A DNA stretch of 55,052 nucleotides from Polyangium sp. y55x31 (GCF_029946505.1 NZ_JARZHG010000058.1:1-55052), one strand, 5' to 3'. Counted from the first letter of the stretch, positions 25,014 to 35,806 are shown. The notes: generated by a model not told the origin, from the letters alone. Translations and numbers: made by a program.

Positions 25014-27358
25014 CGGTTCTCTCCCGAAAGGCGGAACCCGAGCGATCCCGTCACCGTGCCCGCCGCTTGCCAGGTGACGCTCTCCGCCCGCCCGACCCAG
25101 CCGGACAGCGCGACGAAGACCGACCCGCCCGCCTCGACGCCGGCCGTCAGGCCATAAGGAACCACGACCGTGCCGGTATCGCCGATCGTGGCGAGCACGT
25201 GCGCATCGGCGACGACGTACGCGCGGAGCCAGCGCAATGGGTCGTACGTCGCGCCGACGAGCAGATACGGCTGTACCCAGGGGACGTGCGCGGACGGTTC
25301 TTCCAGCATGAAACGAGCGCCCGCATTGGCGACCCACGTCAGGCGGCCTTTCGCGCCGCCCGCGGCGCCGCCGATGTCGAACATCAGATCACGCCGATTT
25401 TCGAGCGGCAAACCAATGCGGAAGAGCGGCGCGATTTCGAGCTCGGACGCGCCGCGCTGGAGGACGCGATACCGCGCGCCGAGCCACGCCATGTCCTCCG
25501 TCGGCACGCTCCCCGGCACTTCGACGGCGTCGGCGCGTTCGAAGGGCGTCGTGACGATGAGCGCGTCGAGCCCGAGCGGGCCGAACGAGCCGCTTACCCG
25601 GCCATTGGCCTGGAAGACCGGGCCGTTGGCGGTGCTGCCGGCGCTCAGGCCTCGGCCGACGGCCGTCGGCGCCGTCGGGCTCGTCCAGGGCACGGCCGTG
25701 ACCCCGGCCGGGCGGAAGGGCGGCAGCCACGCACCGAGCGGGCGGAGCGTCGGGCGGCGCGGCGGAGGCGGCGGGGGCTTGTCCGGGGCGAGGATCGTGG
25801 TCGTGCCGAGGACCTTTCCGCGGGCATCCAGCACGTCGAGCCGCGCTTCGCCGTGCGCGTCGCCGACCGGGATGGAAGCGAGGAGCGCGCCGCCCTCGGC
25901 CACGGCGAGCGGGACCGTCTCCACGCGCTCTCCGAGGCGGACGCGGAGGCGCGGCGCGACGCGCTTCGGGACGTCGATCTCGCCGAGGCCCTTCGTGGCG
26001 ACGCGCACGCGGATCTCGCGCTTCGCCTCGTCGAACGTCGCGCTGGGCGTCGACGCGACGGGCGTGGGGACGAGGGTGATCCGCTCTTCGAGGCCACTCT
26101 TCGTGCGGAAGCGCAGGGTCTTCGGCGCTTGCTTGAGGAGGTCGATCTCGGCGGGCGGCGGGCCGAACGGGCCTTCGTCGAGGGCGACCTCGACCGGGCT
26201 CGACGCCGTGAGCGCGAGGACGCCGTAGGGGTTCACCGTGACGGTCTTGCCCTCGAACCGCGCGCCCTCGCCGCGGAGCTCGGCCGCCACGACGTCGATG
26301 GTGCGCACGTCCGAGGCGACGCCGAGGTACTCCTCGACGTCGATCGCGCGGACCCGGACGCGGTAGAGGCCCGGCGGCATCTTTTCGGCGCGGAACGAGC
26401 GCACGTCGGCGGGGACCTCTTCGCGCACGACGAGGTCGTGAAAACCCTCGTCGCGCGAGACTTCGAGGCGGTAGGCCTTGGCCTTCTCGACGGGGTTCCA
26501 GCTCGTGGTGAGCACGGCCGTGCCTGGGGGCGCGAGCACGACGGACGGCGATCCTCCGTCCTCCCAGCGCGGCGCGGGCGGCAGCGGTCGCGGCGGGGCG
26601 GGCGGCGCCTTTCCTTCGAAGCGCGTGCCGTAGTTCTTCGGGACGGCGACGGTCTTGCCGCCCGACTGGACCGCGGCCTTGCCGTCGAAGACCGCCACCG
26701 TGGTGCGCGTCTTCTTCCGCTCGACGACGGTGTCGCGTGATTCGGCGCGGACCACGCCGCCGTCGGGCACGGCGACCTCGGCCGGCTCGCCGCGCAGAGC
26801 GGACAAACCCGCCTGCACCTCGCCCGCCTCGATCTCGACCGTCGGCGGCGTCTTCGAGACGCGCGTCTTGCCCGCGGTCCCGTAGATCACGACGAGCGTG
26901 TTCTGCGCGAGGAAGACGTGCGTGTGGTCGAGGAACTCGATGTGCGCGCGCCCTTCGTCCATCGTCTGGACGTTGTGGTTGCGGTAGAGCGCGGCGCCCG
27001 TCGCGACCGCGTCCCACGCGCCTCCCGAGGGCCTTCCGCGCACGTCGGGGTGGCTCGACTTGATACGGGCGTCGGGCACGCTCGTGACGGCCTTCGGCAG
27101 GATCAGCGTGATCCCCTCGGGCAAGGGCTTGCGGCTCGTGCAGTCGACGCGGTTGTAGCGGCTCACGAGCGGCACGTGCTCGGCCGCGCCGTACATCACC
27201 TTCGCGATGTCCTCGCACGTCTCGCCCTTCTGCACGCCCCAGTGCACGATGGGCTCGAGGAAGCCGGGCGGCGGCGGCGCGTCGGCGCGGGCGCGCGGCG
27301 CGAAGAGCCCGAGGGCCAGGGCGGCCAAGGCTCCTTTCGCTAGCGTGCGCATGCCCAT
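25010..27358 (-). CDS. LysM-FecR envelope protein
   Basis: A 782-aa exported protein. The signal peptide ends APRARADA. A LysM-like unit (WGVQKGETCEDIAKVMYG...LPEGITLILP) lies near 40-90 and should bind peptidoglycan glycan. A FecR-type beta domain follows (~115-250: GAALYRNHNVQTMDEGRAHIEF, VEIEAGEVQAGL), then Fn3-like strands (AYRLEVSRDEGF). The C-terminal ~200 residues are rich in alternating hydrophobic strands and aromatic residues (AYVVADAHVLATIG, SLGFRLSGENR), as in an outer-membrane barrel. It overlaps the downstream kinase start by 4 bp. Confidence 0.78.
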   Translation of the reverse strand: MGMRTLAKGALAALALGLFAPRARADAPPPPGFLEPIVHWGVQKGETCEDIAKVMYGAAEHVPLVSRYNRVDCTSRKPLPEGITLILPKAVTSVPDARIKSSHPDVRGRPSGGAWDAVATGAALYRNHNVQTMDEGRAHIEFLDHTHVFLAQNTLVVIYGTAGKTRVSKTPPTVEIEAGEVQAGLSALRGEPAEVAVPDGGVVRAESRDTVVERKKTRTTVAVFDGKAAVQSGGKTVAVPKNYGTRFEGKAPPAPPRPLPPAPRWEDGGSPSVVLAPPGTAVLTTSWNPVEKAKAYRLEVSRDEGFHDLVVREEVPADVRSFRAEKMPPGLYRVRVRAIDVEEYLGVASDVRTIDVVAAELRGEGARFEGKTVTVNPYGVLALTASSPVEVALDEGPFGPPPAEIDLLKQAPKTLRFRTKSGLEERITLVPTPVASTPSATFDEAKREIRVRVATKGLGEIDVPKRVAPRLRVRLGERVETVPLAVAEGGALLASIPVGDAHGEARLDVLDARGKVLGTTTILAPDKPPPPPPRRPTLRPLGAWLPPFRPAGVTAVPWTSPTAPTAVGRGLSAGSTANGPVFQANGRVSGSFGPLGLDALIVTTPFERADAVEVPGSVPTEDMAWLGARYRVLQRGASELEIAPLFRIGLPLENRRDLMFDIGGAAGGAKGRLTWVANAGARFMLEEPSAHVPWVQPYLLVGATYDPLRWLRAYVVADAHVLATIGDTGTVVVPYGLTAGVEAGGSVFVALSGWVGRAESVTWQAAGTVTGSLGFRLSGENR

Positions 27359-27515
27359 TCCTCCGAAGACGCGCCACGCCGAACCGCGGGCGCCGTCGCC
27401 AGCATAGACGCGGTTCGTGGCGCATGGCGAGGCCCGTGCGTCCTACCGTGGGCGGCCCTCCAGCCGCTTCGTTTCGAGTTGCCCCCTCGCGCCCTCTGCC
27501 ATAGCGTCGGACCCC

Positions 27516-29264
27516 ATGGTCGCCCGGCTTTTCCGCTCCCTCGCGTGCGCGGGCGCCGTGTGGCTCACGCCCGCCATGGCGAGCGCGCAGACGGCGACGG
27601 CGCTGGAGCGGCTCGAACCCGCCCCCGCAGGCGACGGTTTTTTCGCGGTGCCACGCGCCGAGGTGCCCGGCGACCTCCGCGCCTCGGCCGCGCTCGTGTT
27701 TTCGTATGCCGATGCGCCGCTCTCGCTCCGCGTGGGGTCGGGGGATGCCGCCGAGGACGCCGGCGAGGTGGTCTCGTATCAGCTCACCGGGCACGTCCTC
27801 GCCGCGATCGAGATCAAACGGTTCTTGAAGTTCGATCTCGACGTGCCCGTCACGCTCGCGCAAGGCGGGGATTCGCCTTCGATCACGGGGCTCGTCTCCG
27901 CGTTGCCGCCGGGCACGCAAGCCACGTACGGCTCGCCCACGGGCGCCGCGATGAACGATCTGCGGCTCGGCGTGCGCCTCGTGCTCTTGCCCCAGCGCGG
28001 CGCGATCCCCGCGGCGAGCCTCGTCTACGCGGTCTGGGTGCCGACGGGCGACGAGACGGCGTTCGCGGGCACGGGCGAGGTGCGGCACATGCCTTCGATC
28101 GTCGTGGGGGCCGACATGGGCCGGTTTTCCTACTCGGTCGCGCTCGGGCGGCGCGTGCAGGACACGCGGGGCGGGCTCGGCCTGCTCGGCGGAGAGCTCG
28201 TCGCGGGAGGCGCGATCGCCGGGCGTTTCGGGCGATTTTCCGCGCACGCGGAGCTTTACGGATCGACGGTGACCGTGGAGGCCTCGCCGTTCGGGCGCGG
28301 CACGACGAACATCGAGCTTTTGCTGGGCGGCCGCGCGACCGTGGGTCCGCTCTCGTTCGGGCTCGCGGGCGGGCCCGGGCTCACGGCGGGCGTCGGGACG
28401 CCGACGTTTCGGCTCGTGGCGAACGTGGGCGCTTCGTTCGATGTGCCGCGGAAGGCGCAGGCGAGGGCCGAGGACGCGACGAGCGGGGGCGCCCGGGCTG
28501 CGGCCGGGGATCCGAAGGCAAATCCGAAAGGGAAAAACGGGTCGGGCGTCGATGCCGCCGCGGCGCCGGACGCCGACGGCGACGGTGTTCCGGATGCGAA
28601 CGATGTTTGTCCCGACCGCGCCGGCGACGCGACGCCCACGGCCGCGCGCCTCGGTTGTCCGCCCGATCGCGACGGCGACGCCATCGCGGACGCGGACGAC
28701 GTCTGCCCCGACGAAGCCGGCGTGGCGAGCGCCGATCCCACGCGTTTCGGCTGCGCGCTCGACACGGACGGCGACGGGATCGCCGACGCCGTCGACGCTT
28801 GCCCCAAGGAGCGCGGCGAGGCGAACGCGGACCCCAAGATCACCGGCTGCCCCGCGTCGGTGCGCGTCGAGGGCACGCAGATCGTGATCCTGCAGGAGGT
28901 CAACTTCGCCACGGGCAGCGACGTGATCGCGCCCGAGAGTTACGCGCTCCTGGAGCAGGTCGCCTCGGTGCTCGCGCAGCACCCAGAAATCGCGCGGGTG
29001 GCGATCGACGGCCACACGGACAACGTCGGCGCCGAGCGGGCGAACGTCACGCTCTCGCAGCGGCGCGCCGTCGCCGTCGTGCGCTGGCTCGTGGATCACG
29101 GCGTCGACGCCAGGCGCCTGGAGGCGCGTGGCTTCGGTCCGCGCCGGCCGGTCGCGAGCAACGACAAACCCGAAGGGCGCGCCAAGAACCGTCGCGTAGA
29201 ATTCCAGATCCTCCGCCGCACGCCGCTCGGCGAGGCCGGCTGGAAGGAAGGCGCGGCGAAGTGA
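27516..29264 (+). CDS. OmpA-family protein with thrombospondin type-3 repeats
   Basis: A 582-aa outer-membrane protein. The ATG at 27516 opens a signal peptide ending AMASAQT. Residues ~30-320 resemble a beta-barrel (paired amphipathic strands, LRLGVRLVLLP, FGLAGGPGLTAGVG). Three Ca-binding TSP3-like repeats follow (DADGDGVPDANDVCP, DRDGDAIADADDVCP, DTDGDGIADAVDACP). The C-terminal OmpA domain binds peptidoglycan (NFATGSDVI, IDGHTDNVGAERANVTLSQRR, NRRVEFQI). Its TGA overlaps the GTG of the cyclase gene, so the two are translationally coupled. Confidence 0.9.
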   Translation: MVARLFRSLACAGAVWLTPAMASAQTATALERLEPAPAGDGFFAVPRAEVPGDLRASAALVFSYADAPLSLRVGSGDAAEDAGEVVSYQLTGHVLAAIEIKRFLKFDLDVPVTLAQGGDSPSITGLVSALPPGTQATYGSPTGAAMNDLRLGVRLVLLPQRGAIPAASLVYAVWVPTGDETAFAGTGEVRHMPSIVVGADMGRFSYSVALGRRVQDTRGGLGLLGGELVAGGAIAGRFGRFSAHAELYGSTVTVEASPFGRGTTNIELLLGGRATVGPLSFGLAGGPGLTAGVGTPTFRLVANVGASFDVPRKAQARAEDATSGGARAAAGDPKANPKGKNGSGVDAAAAPDADGDGVPDANDVCPDRAGDATPTAARLGCPPDRDGDAIADADDVCPDEAGVASADPTRFGCALDTDGDGIADAVDACPKERGEANADPKITGCPASVRVEGTQIVILQEVNFATGSDVIAPESYALLEQVASVLAQHPEIARVAIDGHTDNVGAERANVTLSQRRAVAVVRWLVDHGVDARRLEARGFGPRRPVASNDKPEGRAKNRRVEFQILRRTPLGEAGWKEGAAK

Positions 29265-31033
29265 AGCTTGGTTCGATCGGCGCGCGCGCGCTTTTGCTCT
29301 TCGCCGCGGTCGGGCTCGTGCCCGTCGGCGCGGTCGTGGCGCTCCTGCTCTCCGTGAACCGTCAGGCGGTGCAGACGAGCGAGCAGCAGCTCCAGGCCGC
29401 CGTGCTGGAGGAGCTCGAGCGCGCCACGATGCGTCATGTCGAGGACGTGCGCGTCGACGCGGACGCCGTGGCGTTCGCGTTGTACCAGGCCGCGAGCGCG
29501 AAGCCCGCCGCCGGCGCGGGGGATGGCCTCGACGCGGTGCGCGCGACCCTCGGCGCGCGCCGAGAGATCGATGCCGTTCGTTTCGAGGTTCCCGAGCGCG
29601 GCGTGAGCACGGTGTTGCGTCAAAAAGGGGATGACGCCGGTGCAGGCGCCGACGTGCCCGCCTCGACGCCCGAGACGCGAAAGGCCGCCGACGAGCACGG
29701 CATGGGCATCTCGCTGATCGGGCCGGGCAAGGGCCTGCTCGTCGTGCCGATCCCCGCGGTCGAAGGCGCAGCCACGAAGGCGCACGGCTACGTCACGGCC
29801 ACGCTCGACTTCGCCGATCTCCAGCGCGACATCGACGACATCGCGGGACGTCGCTTCGGCGGCGCCGTCGGCCTCGTCGTGATCGACGCGACGCGCCGCA
29901 GCGTCGCATCCCACGGCATGCCCGAGATCGGGGCGTTCGCCGACACGTCGAATCACCCGCTCTGGACGGGTTTTTCCAAGGAAAACCCTGGCCTCGTGGG
30001 CGTGGTGCGCGTCGCGCCGTACCGCGCGGAGAGCGGGGCGGACATGATCGGCGTGGTCCGCTTCCTCCCGGGCCTCGGCTGGGGCGTCGCGCTCGCGCGC
30101 CGCGAAGAAGACGCCTTCGCCGTGCTCTCGGCGATGCAGCGCCGCGGCGCCCTCGTCGCGTTCGGCGCGGCCCTGCTCGCGCTCGCGGCGGCGGCCTTTT
30201 CGGCGCGCTGGATCGCTCGGCCGATCGTGCACCTCGCGGGGCAAGCGCGCCTCGTCGGCGAGCGCCGCTGGCGGGAGCTCTCGCTCGCGTCGTCACGCAC
30301 CGACGAGATCGGCACGCTCACGACCGAGCTCTCGCGCATGGCGAACGACCTCGAAGGCAGCGAGATCGAGATCGCCCGCCAGGCCCGCCAGCGCGCGGAT
30401 CTCGGCCGCTTCCTGAGCAAGGAGCTCGTCGAGGCGATCGTGAGCGGCCGGCACGAGCTCGCCCTCGGCGGCCGGCGCGCCACGGTCAGCGTGCTCTTCG
30501 CCGACGTCGTCGCCTTCACGCCGCTCGCGGAGACGAGGCCCGCCGAGGAGGTCGTGACGCTCTTGAACGAGCTTTTTTCGGTGCTCACGGAGGTCGTGTT
30601 CCGGCACGGCGGCACCGTCGACAAGTTCATCGGCGACTGCATCATGGCCGTCTGGGGCGCGCCCGTCGCCCAGGAGGATCACGCGGCCCGGGCCCTCGCC
30701 GCAGCCGAGGACATGATGCGTTTCCTCGAGACCGCGAACGAGTCGTTCCGTGAGCGATACGGCACGACGATCGAGCTCGGCATCGGCATCAACTCGGGCG
30801 AGGTCCTCGTGGGCAACATCGGCTCGGACAAGCGGATGGAGTACACCGTGATCGGCGACGTGGTGAACGTGGCCGCGCGACTCGAGGCGATCGCCCGCCC
30901 GAACCAGGTGCTCGTCGCGGAGACCACCCGCGCGCTCGTCGCGAGCGGCGCCTTCGAGCTCTCGCCCCTCGGCGAGCGCGCGCTCACCGGCCGGAGCGCG
31001 ACCACGAAGGTCTACGAGCTCGTGACGACGTGA
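29261..31033 (+). CDS. Membrane class III adenylate/guanylate cyclase with HAMP
   Basis: A 590-aa receptor cyclase beginning at a GTG that overlaps the OmpA-gene stop; GGAAGG lies upstream. TM1 is near 8-30 and TM2 near 290-310, enclosing a ~260-residue periplasmic sensor (Cache-like, by layout). A HAMP-type linker (ARWIARPIVHLAGQA) leads to the catalytic domain at ~395-585: VSVLFADVVAFTPLAE (metal Asp), KFIGDCIMAVWGAP (second Asp), GINSGEVLVGNIGS and YTVIGDVVNVAARLE. It should make cAMP or cGMP in response to an envelope signal; the base specificity is not clear. Confidence 0.92.
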   Translation: MKLGSIGARALLLFAAVGLVPVGAVVALLLSVNRQAVQTSEQQLQAAVLEELERATMRHVEDVRVDADAVAFALYQAASAKPAAGAGDGLDAVRATLGARREIDAVRFEVPERGVSTVLRQKGDDAGAGADVPASTPETRKAADEHGMGISLIGPGKGLLVVPIPAVEGAATKAHGYVTATLDFADLQRDIDDIAGRRFGGAVGLVVIDATRRSVASHGMPEIGAFADTSNHPLWTGFSKENPGLVGVVRVAPYRAESGADMIGVVRFLPGLGWGVALARREEDAFAVLSAMQRRGALVAFGAALLALAAAAFSARWIARPIVHLAGQARLVGERRWRELSLASSRTDEIGTLTTELSRMANDLEGSEIEIARQARQRADLGRFLSKELVEAIVSGRHELALGGRRATVSVLFADVVAFTPLAETRPAEEVVTLLNELFSVLTEVVFRHGGTVDKFIGDCIMAVWGAPVAQEDHAARALAAAEDMMRFLETANESFRERYGTTIELGIGINSGEVLVGNIGSDKRMEYTVIGDVVNVAARLEAIARPNQVLVAETTRALVASGAFELSPLGERALTGRSATTKVYELVTT

Positions 31034-31134
31034 CCGAGCCGTCGGTAAGCCACCTCAGCGCTTCATTTTCTGTCGGTTGCCTGACGGCATCGCAAGACCT
31101 CGGGCGCTTGCATGGGCTAGAGTAGGCGGGCGCA

Positions 31135-32532
<1,398 letters not shown>

Positions 32533-32536
32533 AGCT

Positions 32537-33370
32537 TCAGCGTTTCCCCCGCGCGCTGCGGCGCGCGAGCAGGAGGTGCCGGAGCGCGGCGGCGGCGGGC
32601 GGCAGGCGATCCTCGCCGCGATGCACGATGTGCATGGGCCGCAAGATCGGCGTCGCCGGATGCGGGACCTCGACGAGCCGACCGAGGGCGAGGTCGTGCT
32701 CGACGGCGAAGCGACTCACGAGGGCCACGCCGATCCCCGCGCGCACGTTCCCCTTCACGGCCGCGATGCTCCCGAGCTCCATGACCACGTCCGCGTCCGG
32801 AAAATGCTGGTCGAGCAGCGCGCGTGTCGTCGAGCCCCGGCCGAACGTCACGAAGGGAGCGCCCTCCGGATGCAGGCCCGGCGCGGCGACGAGGATGAGA
32901 TGGTCGTCGATCCAGCGTTCTCCCTCGGGATGCGTGACCACGCCGAGATCGATCTCCCCGCGTTCGAGCGCGTCGAGCACCTCGGCGGTCGTCGCTTCGC
33001 GGAGGCGAAACCGCACCCCGGGATGTGTCGCGCGGAACGCCGAGAGCGTGGGTGGCAAGAGGTACGTGCACGCCGTCGCGCCGGCGCCGAGCCGCACTTC
33101 CCCGGCTTCGAGCCCCTCGACCTCGGCCACGGCGCGCATGGCATCCCCCACGGCCGCGAGGATCTGCAGCGCGCGCGGCAGGAGAACACGCCCGGCGGCC
33201 GTCAGGCTCGTCCCGGCGCGATCCCGATGGAGGAGCCGCGCGCCGAACGCCTCTTCGAGCCGCTGGATGGACGCCGTGAGCGCAGGCTGCGACAGATGCG
33301 CATGCCGCGCGGCCCTCGTGAACGTCCCGTGTTCAGCGATGAGGGCGAAGTGCCGAAGGGCATCCAGCAT
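32537..33370 (-). CDS. LysR-type transcriptional regulator
   Basis: A 277-aa LysR-family regulator. The N-terminal winged helix begins LDALRHFALIAEHGTFTRAARHAHLSQPALTASI-like (1-35, split here for brevity) with the usual LEEAFGARLLHRD wing. The effector domain spans ~90-270. It is convergent with the FHA regulator (4 bp between stops) and divergent from the TauE-like gene, which it probably controls through the palindrome between them. The effector is unknown; a sulfur compound or organic anion would fit the neighbour. Confidence 0.92.
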   Translation of the reverse strand: MLDALRHFALIAEHGTFTRAARHAHLSQPALTASIQRLEEAFGARLLHRDRAGTSLTAAGRVLLPRALQILAAVGDAMRAVAEVEGLEAGEVRLGAGATACTYLLPPTLSAFRATHPGVRFRLREATTAEVLDALERGEIDLGVVTHPEGERWIDDHLILVAAPGLHPEGAPFVTFGRGSTTRALLDQHFPDADVVMELGSIAAVKGNVRAGIGVALVSRFAVEHDLALGRLVEVPHPATPILRPMHIVHRGEDRLPPAAAALRHLLLARRSARGKR

Positions 33371-33394
33371 CAGCCGAAGTTATCACGGCCTTCC

Positions 33395-33410
33395 GAACAA
33401 TCGATTGGTC
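33395..33410. promoter_or_regulatory. Candidate LysR operator palindrome
   Basis: GAACAATCGATTGGTC lies in the 85-bp gap between the divergent LysR and TauE-like genes. The inner CAATCGATTG is a perfect 10-bp palindrome, extended by matching GA/TC pairs, and fits the T-N11-A style of LysR sites. Binding is inferred from position. Confidence 0.45.
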
Positions 33411-33455
33411 CGATGACGGCTCGGGCCCTACGTCTGGATGTGAGGAGGTGAAGCG

Positions 33456-34175
33456 ATGCTTGCGCTTCTCCCGGTCTTCGGTGTTCTTGCGGGCGTACTG
33501 ACGACGATGGCGGGGCTCGGCGGGGGCATCCTGCTGCTGCTCGGTCTGTCGATCGTGTGGGGCCCGGCGGCGGCGCTGGCGTCGACGGCGCCGGCGATGC
33601 TCTTCGGCAACCTGCACCGGTTATGGCTGCTTCGGGAGGAGTTCGACCGCCCGACCGCGAAGGCGTTCGCCTGGGGCGCCGTGCCCGGGAGCTTCCTGGG
33701 CGGCCTGATGGCGGCCTGGATGCCGGAGGACGTGCTCCGATGGCTGATGCTGGCGATGACAGCGGCGGCGCTCGGTCGAGCATTCGGGCTGTACACGTGG
33801 AAGCCGCGGGCGGCGGCGATGACGCCGGCGGGCCTGGGGATCGGGGCGATCAGCGCGACGGCGGGTGGAGCGGGTCTCTTGGTGGGCCCGTTGTTCATGG
33901 CGGCGGGGCTGACCGGCAAGCGCTTCGTGGGGACGATCGCTGCGGCGGCTGTAGCGCTGCATACGGGGCGGGTGGCGGCGTACGGGCTCGGCGGAATGAT
34001 GACGGAGGAGACGGTGGTGCGGGCGACCGTGCTGACGGTGGCGGTGATGGGCGGCAACATGGTCGGGCTGTGGCTGCGGGACCGGGTGCTCGATGAGAGG
34101 AGAGCGGAACGGCTGGAGCTCGGTGCCCTGGTGGTGTGCATGGGGCTGAGCATGCTGGGGGTCGGGAAGGGGTGA
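33456..34175 (+). CDS. TauE/SafE-family membrane transporter
   Basis: A 239-aa polytopic membrane protein of the TauE/SafE (DUF81) family, associated with export or uptake of sulfite, sulfoacetate and related anions. Around seven to eight hydrophobic spans are visible, with the family-like N-terminal VFGVLAGVLTTMAGLGGGIL and internal SATAGGAGLLVGPLF half-repeat. An excellent ribosome site (GAGGAGG) precedes the ATG. The divergent LysR gene is the likely regulator. The substrate cannot be read from the sequence. Confidence 0.85.
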   Translation: MLALLPVFGVLAGVLTTMAGLGGGILLLLGLSIVWGPAAALASTAPAMLFGNLHRLWLLREEFDRPTAKAFAWGAVPGSFLGGLMAAWMPEDVLRWLMLAMTAAALGRAFGLYTWKPRAAAMTPAGLGIGAISATAGGAGLLVGPLFMAAGLTGKRFVGTIAAAAVALHTGRVAAYGLGGMMTEETVVRATVLTVAVMGGNMVGLWLRDRVLDERRAERLELGALVVCMGLSMLGVGKG

Positions 34176-34233
34176 GCGGGGAGGTGGGGGCCGGGGAGGG
34201 GAGGGGCTTGGGGGCTTGGGGGGAGGGGATCGG

Positions 34234-34297
34234 TGGGGCGTTTGGGGGGCGTTTGGGGGGCGTTTGGGGGGCGTTTGGGGGGCGTTTGGAGGGGGTC
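34234..34297 (+). repeat. 11-bp G-rich tandem repeat
   Basis: CGTTT recurs at 34239, 34250, 34261, 34272 and 34283 with runs of four to six G between, giving five units of GGGGGGCGTTT. A G-rich, C-poor stretch precedes it from about 34180. Repeated runs of G with short loops could form G-quadruplexes on this strand. It lies 64 bp before tRNA-Thr. Confidence 0.9.
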
Positions 34298-34360
34298 GAA
34301 AAAAAGTCGTTGACAACCGATGCGGAACATGGTTTTTCTGCGCGCCCGTTCGACGGGAAC

Positions 34361-34435
<75 letters not shown>

Positions 34436-34506
34436 GGCGTTTCTTGGGTGATTCCGCGGGGTTACAGACCGCGAGGTTGATCGCCCGTCCGGTGGCCAGA
34501 AATCCT

Positions 34507-34554
34507 GTGGCCTCACTGTGGCCTCAACCGACGATGGTCGGTTCCGTGGCCTCA
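34507..34554. repeat. GTGGCCTCA direct repeats, candidate recombinase arm sites
   Basis: GTGGCCTCA occurs at 34507-34515, 34518-34526 and 34546-34554; the last overlaps the recombinase stop codon. Between the second and third lies CCGAC-GATG-GTCGG, a short hairpin. Short direct repeats between a tRNA 3' end and an integrase gene commonly serve as arm-type binding sites; here that role is inferred. Confidence 0.45.
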
Positions 34555-35739
34555 GCTCTGGTCCTCGTCCTGACCGTCCGTCTTGGCGTCCTGCCGAGGC
34601 CGACGCACCGGCAGGCGCCGGGCAGCCTCTTCCAGGTCCTGCTTCAGGAAGTGAACGTACTTCTGCGTGGTCGCCAGGTGCTTGTGACCTGCCATCCGCT
34701 GGACAACGTGGACAGGGATGCCTGCGCGGAGCCAGCTGGTGATCGCGTAGTGTCGGAGGCAGTACACCGACCACCCACTCAGCCCCGCCCGCCTGCAGAC
34801 GCGCTCGAACGCTTGGTCGATCCCGAACTGACCCCACGGCTTGCCGTGGTCGTTCAGGGCGACGTGCGCCTCCCGCGGTCCTTTCCTCACGATCGGAGCG
34901 AGGAGCCGCGCGAGCTCCCTGGAGACCGGGATCTCCCGCTGGCCGGTCTTCGGCGTGTGGATCTCGCCGTGTGACCGACCCTCGCGCACGTTGAGGAAGC
35001 CGCCCACCGCGGCGCCGTTCTCCCATCGCAGGTGCACGTCCTTGGAGCGGAGCGCGCGGACCTCGTTGGGGCGAAGCCCGGCGTCCGACATCAGGGCGAA
35101 GGTCGGGCGGTGGGTCTCGCGAGCGTCGTCGAGGATCTTCTGAACCTGATCGTCCGAGGGGATCTCGAGGATGCTCTGCCCGATGGGCTTGAGCTTCGGT
35201 AGGTTCGCCGGTCGATCCTCCACGTACCCGCGGCTCTTGGCGAACCGGAGCACCGACCGCAGGACGATCTGCGTGTTGTTGCGCGTCGAGCGGGTCAGCT
35301 TCCGCCGCGAGAGGTCGAGGTCGAGATCCGCAGCGGCCTTCCCATCGACCTTGTCCAAGGGGAGCTCGCCGAACCTCGGGAGTAAGGTGCTCCGGAGGAC
35401 CGACTCGTAGCCCCTTCGACTCGTGACCTTCAACTCGGCCACCATGAAGGTCTCGCGGTACTCGGCGACGAGCTCCGCGAACTTCTTCTTGGGCTTCGCC
35501 TCGGCACCCGAACCGGACGGGGCACCGGCAGCGATACCGCTGGTCGATGCCGCCGGCTCATTCGGCTCGCCGTACTGCGCAATGTTGAGCAGATACCGTT
35601 TCTCCTCCGCGCGGGCCGCGGTCCAGGTTTGGACCTCGGCGTCTTTGCGGAAGCGTGCACGCGTGCCGTCCCGTTTCTTGTACTGGATGTCAATCAACAG
35701 ACGGGTTTCCCCGTATCGTTCTACTTTGCGGACTGCCAT
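34552..35739 (-). CDS. Tyrosine recombinase/integrase
   Basis: A 395-aa phage-type integrase. The ATG at 35739 follows AAAGGA; the longer frame is Arg-rich shadow. Residues 1-50 form a small arm-binding-like domain, ~110-195 a core-binding SAM-like domain (VAEYRETFMVAELKVTSRRG), and ~215-370 the catalytic domain. Catalytic residues: Arg in GLRPNEVRALR, the YCLRHY motif (the usual first His of HxxR is Tyr here), MAGHKHL and nucleophile Tyr in TTQKYVHF. It points toward tRNA-Thr, the classic arrangement of an island integrated at a tRNA 3' end. Confidence 0.92.
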   Translation of the reverse strand: MAVRKVERYGETRLLIDIQYKKRDGTRARFRKDAEVQTWTAARAEEKRYLLNIAQYGEPNEPAASTSGIAAGAPSGSGAEAKPKKKFAELVAEYRETFMVAELKVTSRRGYESVLRSTLLPRFGELPLDKVDGKAAADLDLDLSRRKLTRSTRNNTQIVLRSVLRFAKSRGYVEDRPANLPKLKPIGQSILEIPSDDQVQKILDDARETHRPTFALMSDAGLRPNEVRALRSKDVHLRWENGAAVGGFLNVREGRSHGEIHTPKTGQREIPVSRELARLLAPIVRKGPREAHVALNDHGKPWGQFGIDQAFERVCRRAGLSGWSVYCLRHYAITSWLRAGIPVHVVQRMAGHKHLATTQKYVHFLKQDLEEAARRLPVRRPRQDAKTDGQDEDQS

Positions 35740-35806
35740 GGTCAGATTCCTTTCCGACCATCCCAGCCACTTTTGCGAGGCTGGGACCGTAGCACGCGGT
35801 CCGTCG

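Noticed and set aside
25389-29099. Very long minus-strand open frame of over 1,200 codons
   Set aside because: Arg/Ala/Gly/His-rich shadow of the genes at 25010-27358 and 27516-29264; typical of high-GC DNA and with no domain.
31085-31134. Sigma-54 promoter upstream of the FHA activator gene
   Set aside because: TTGCA is present near 31108, but no GG element at the required spacing.
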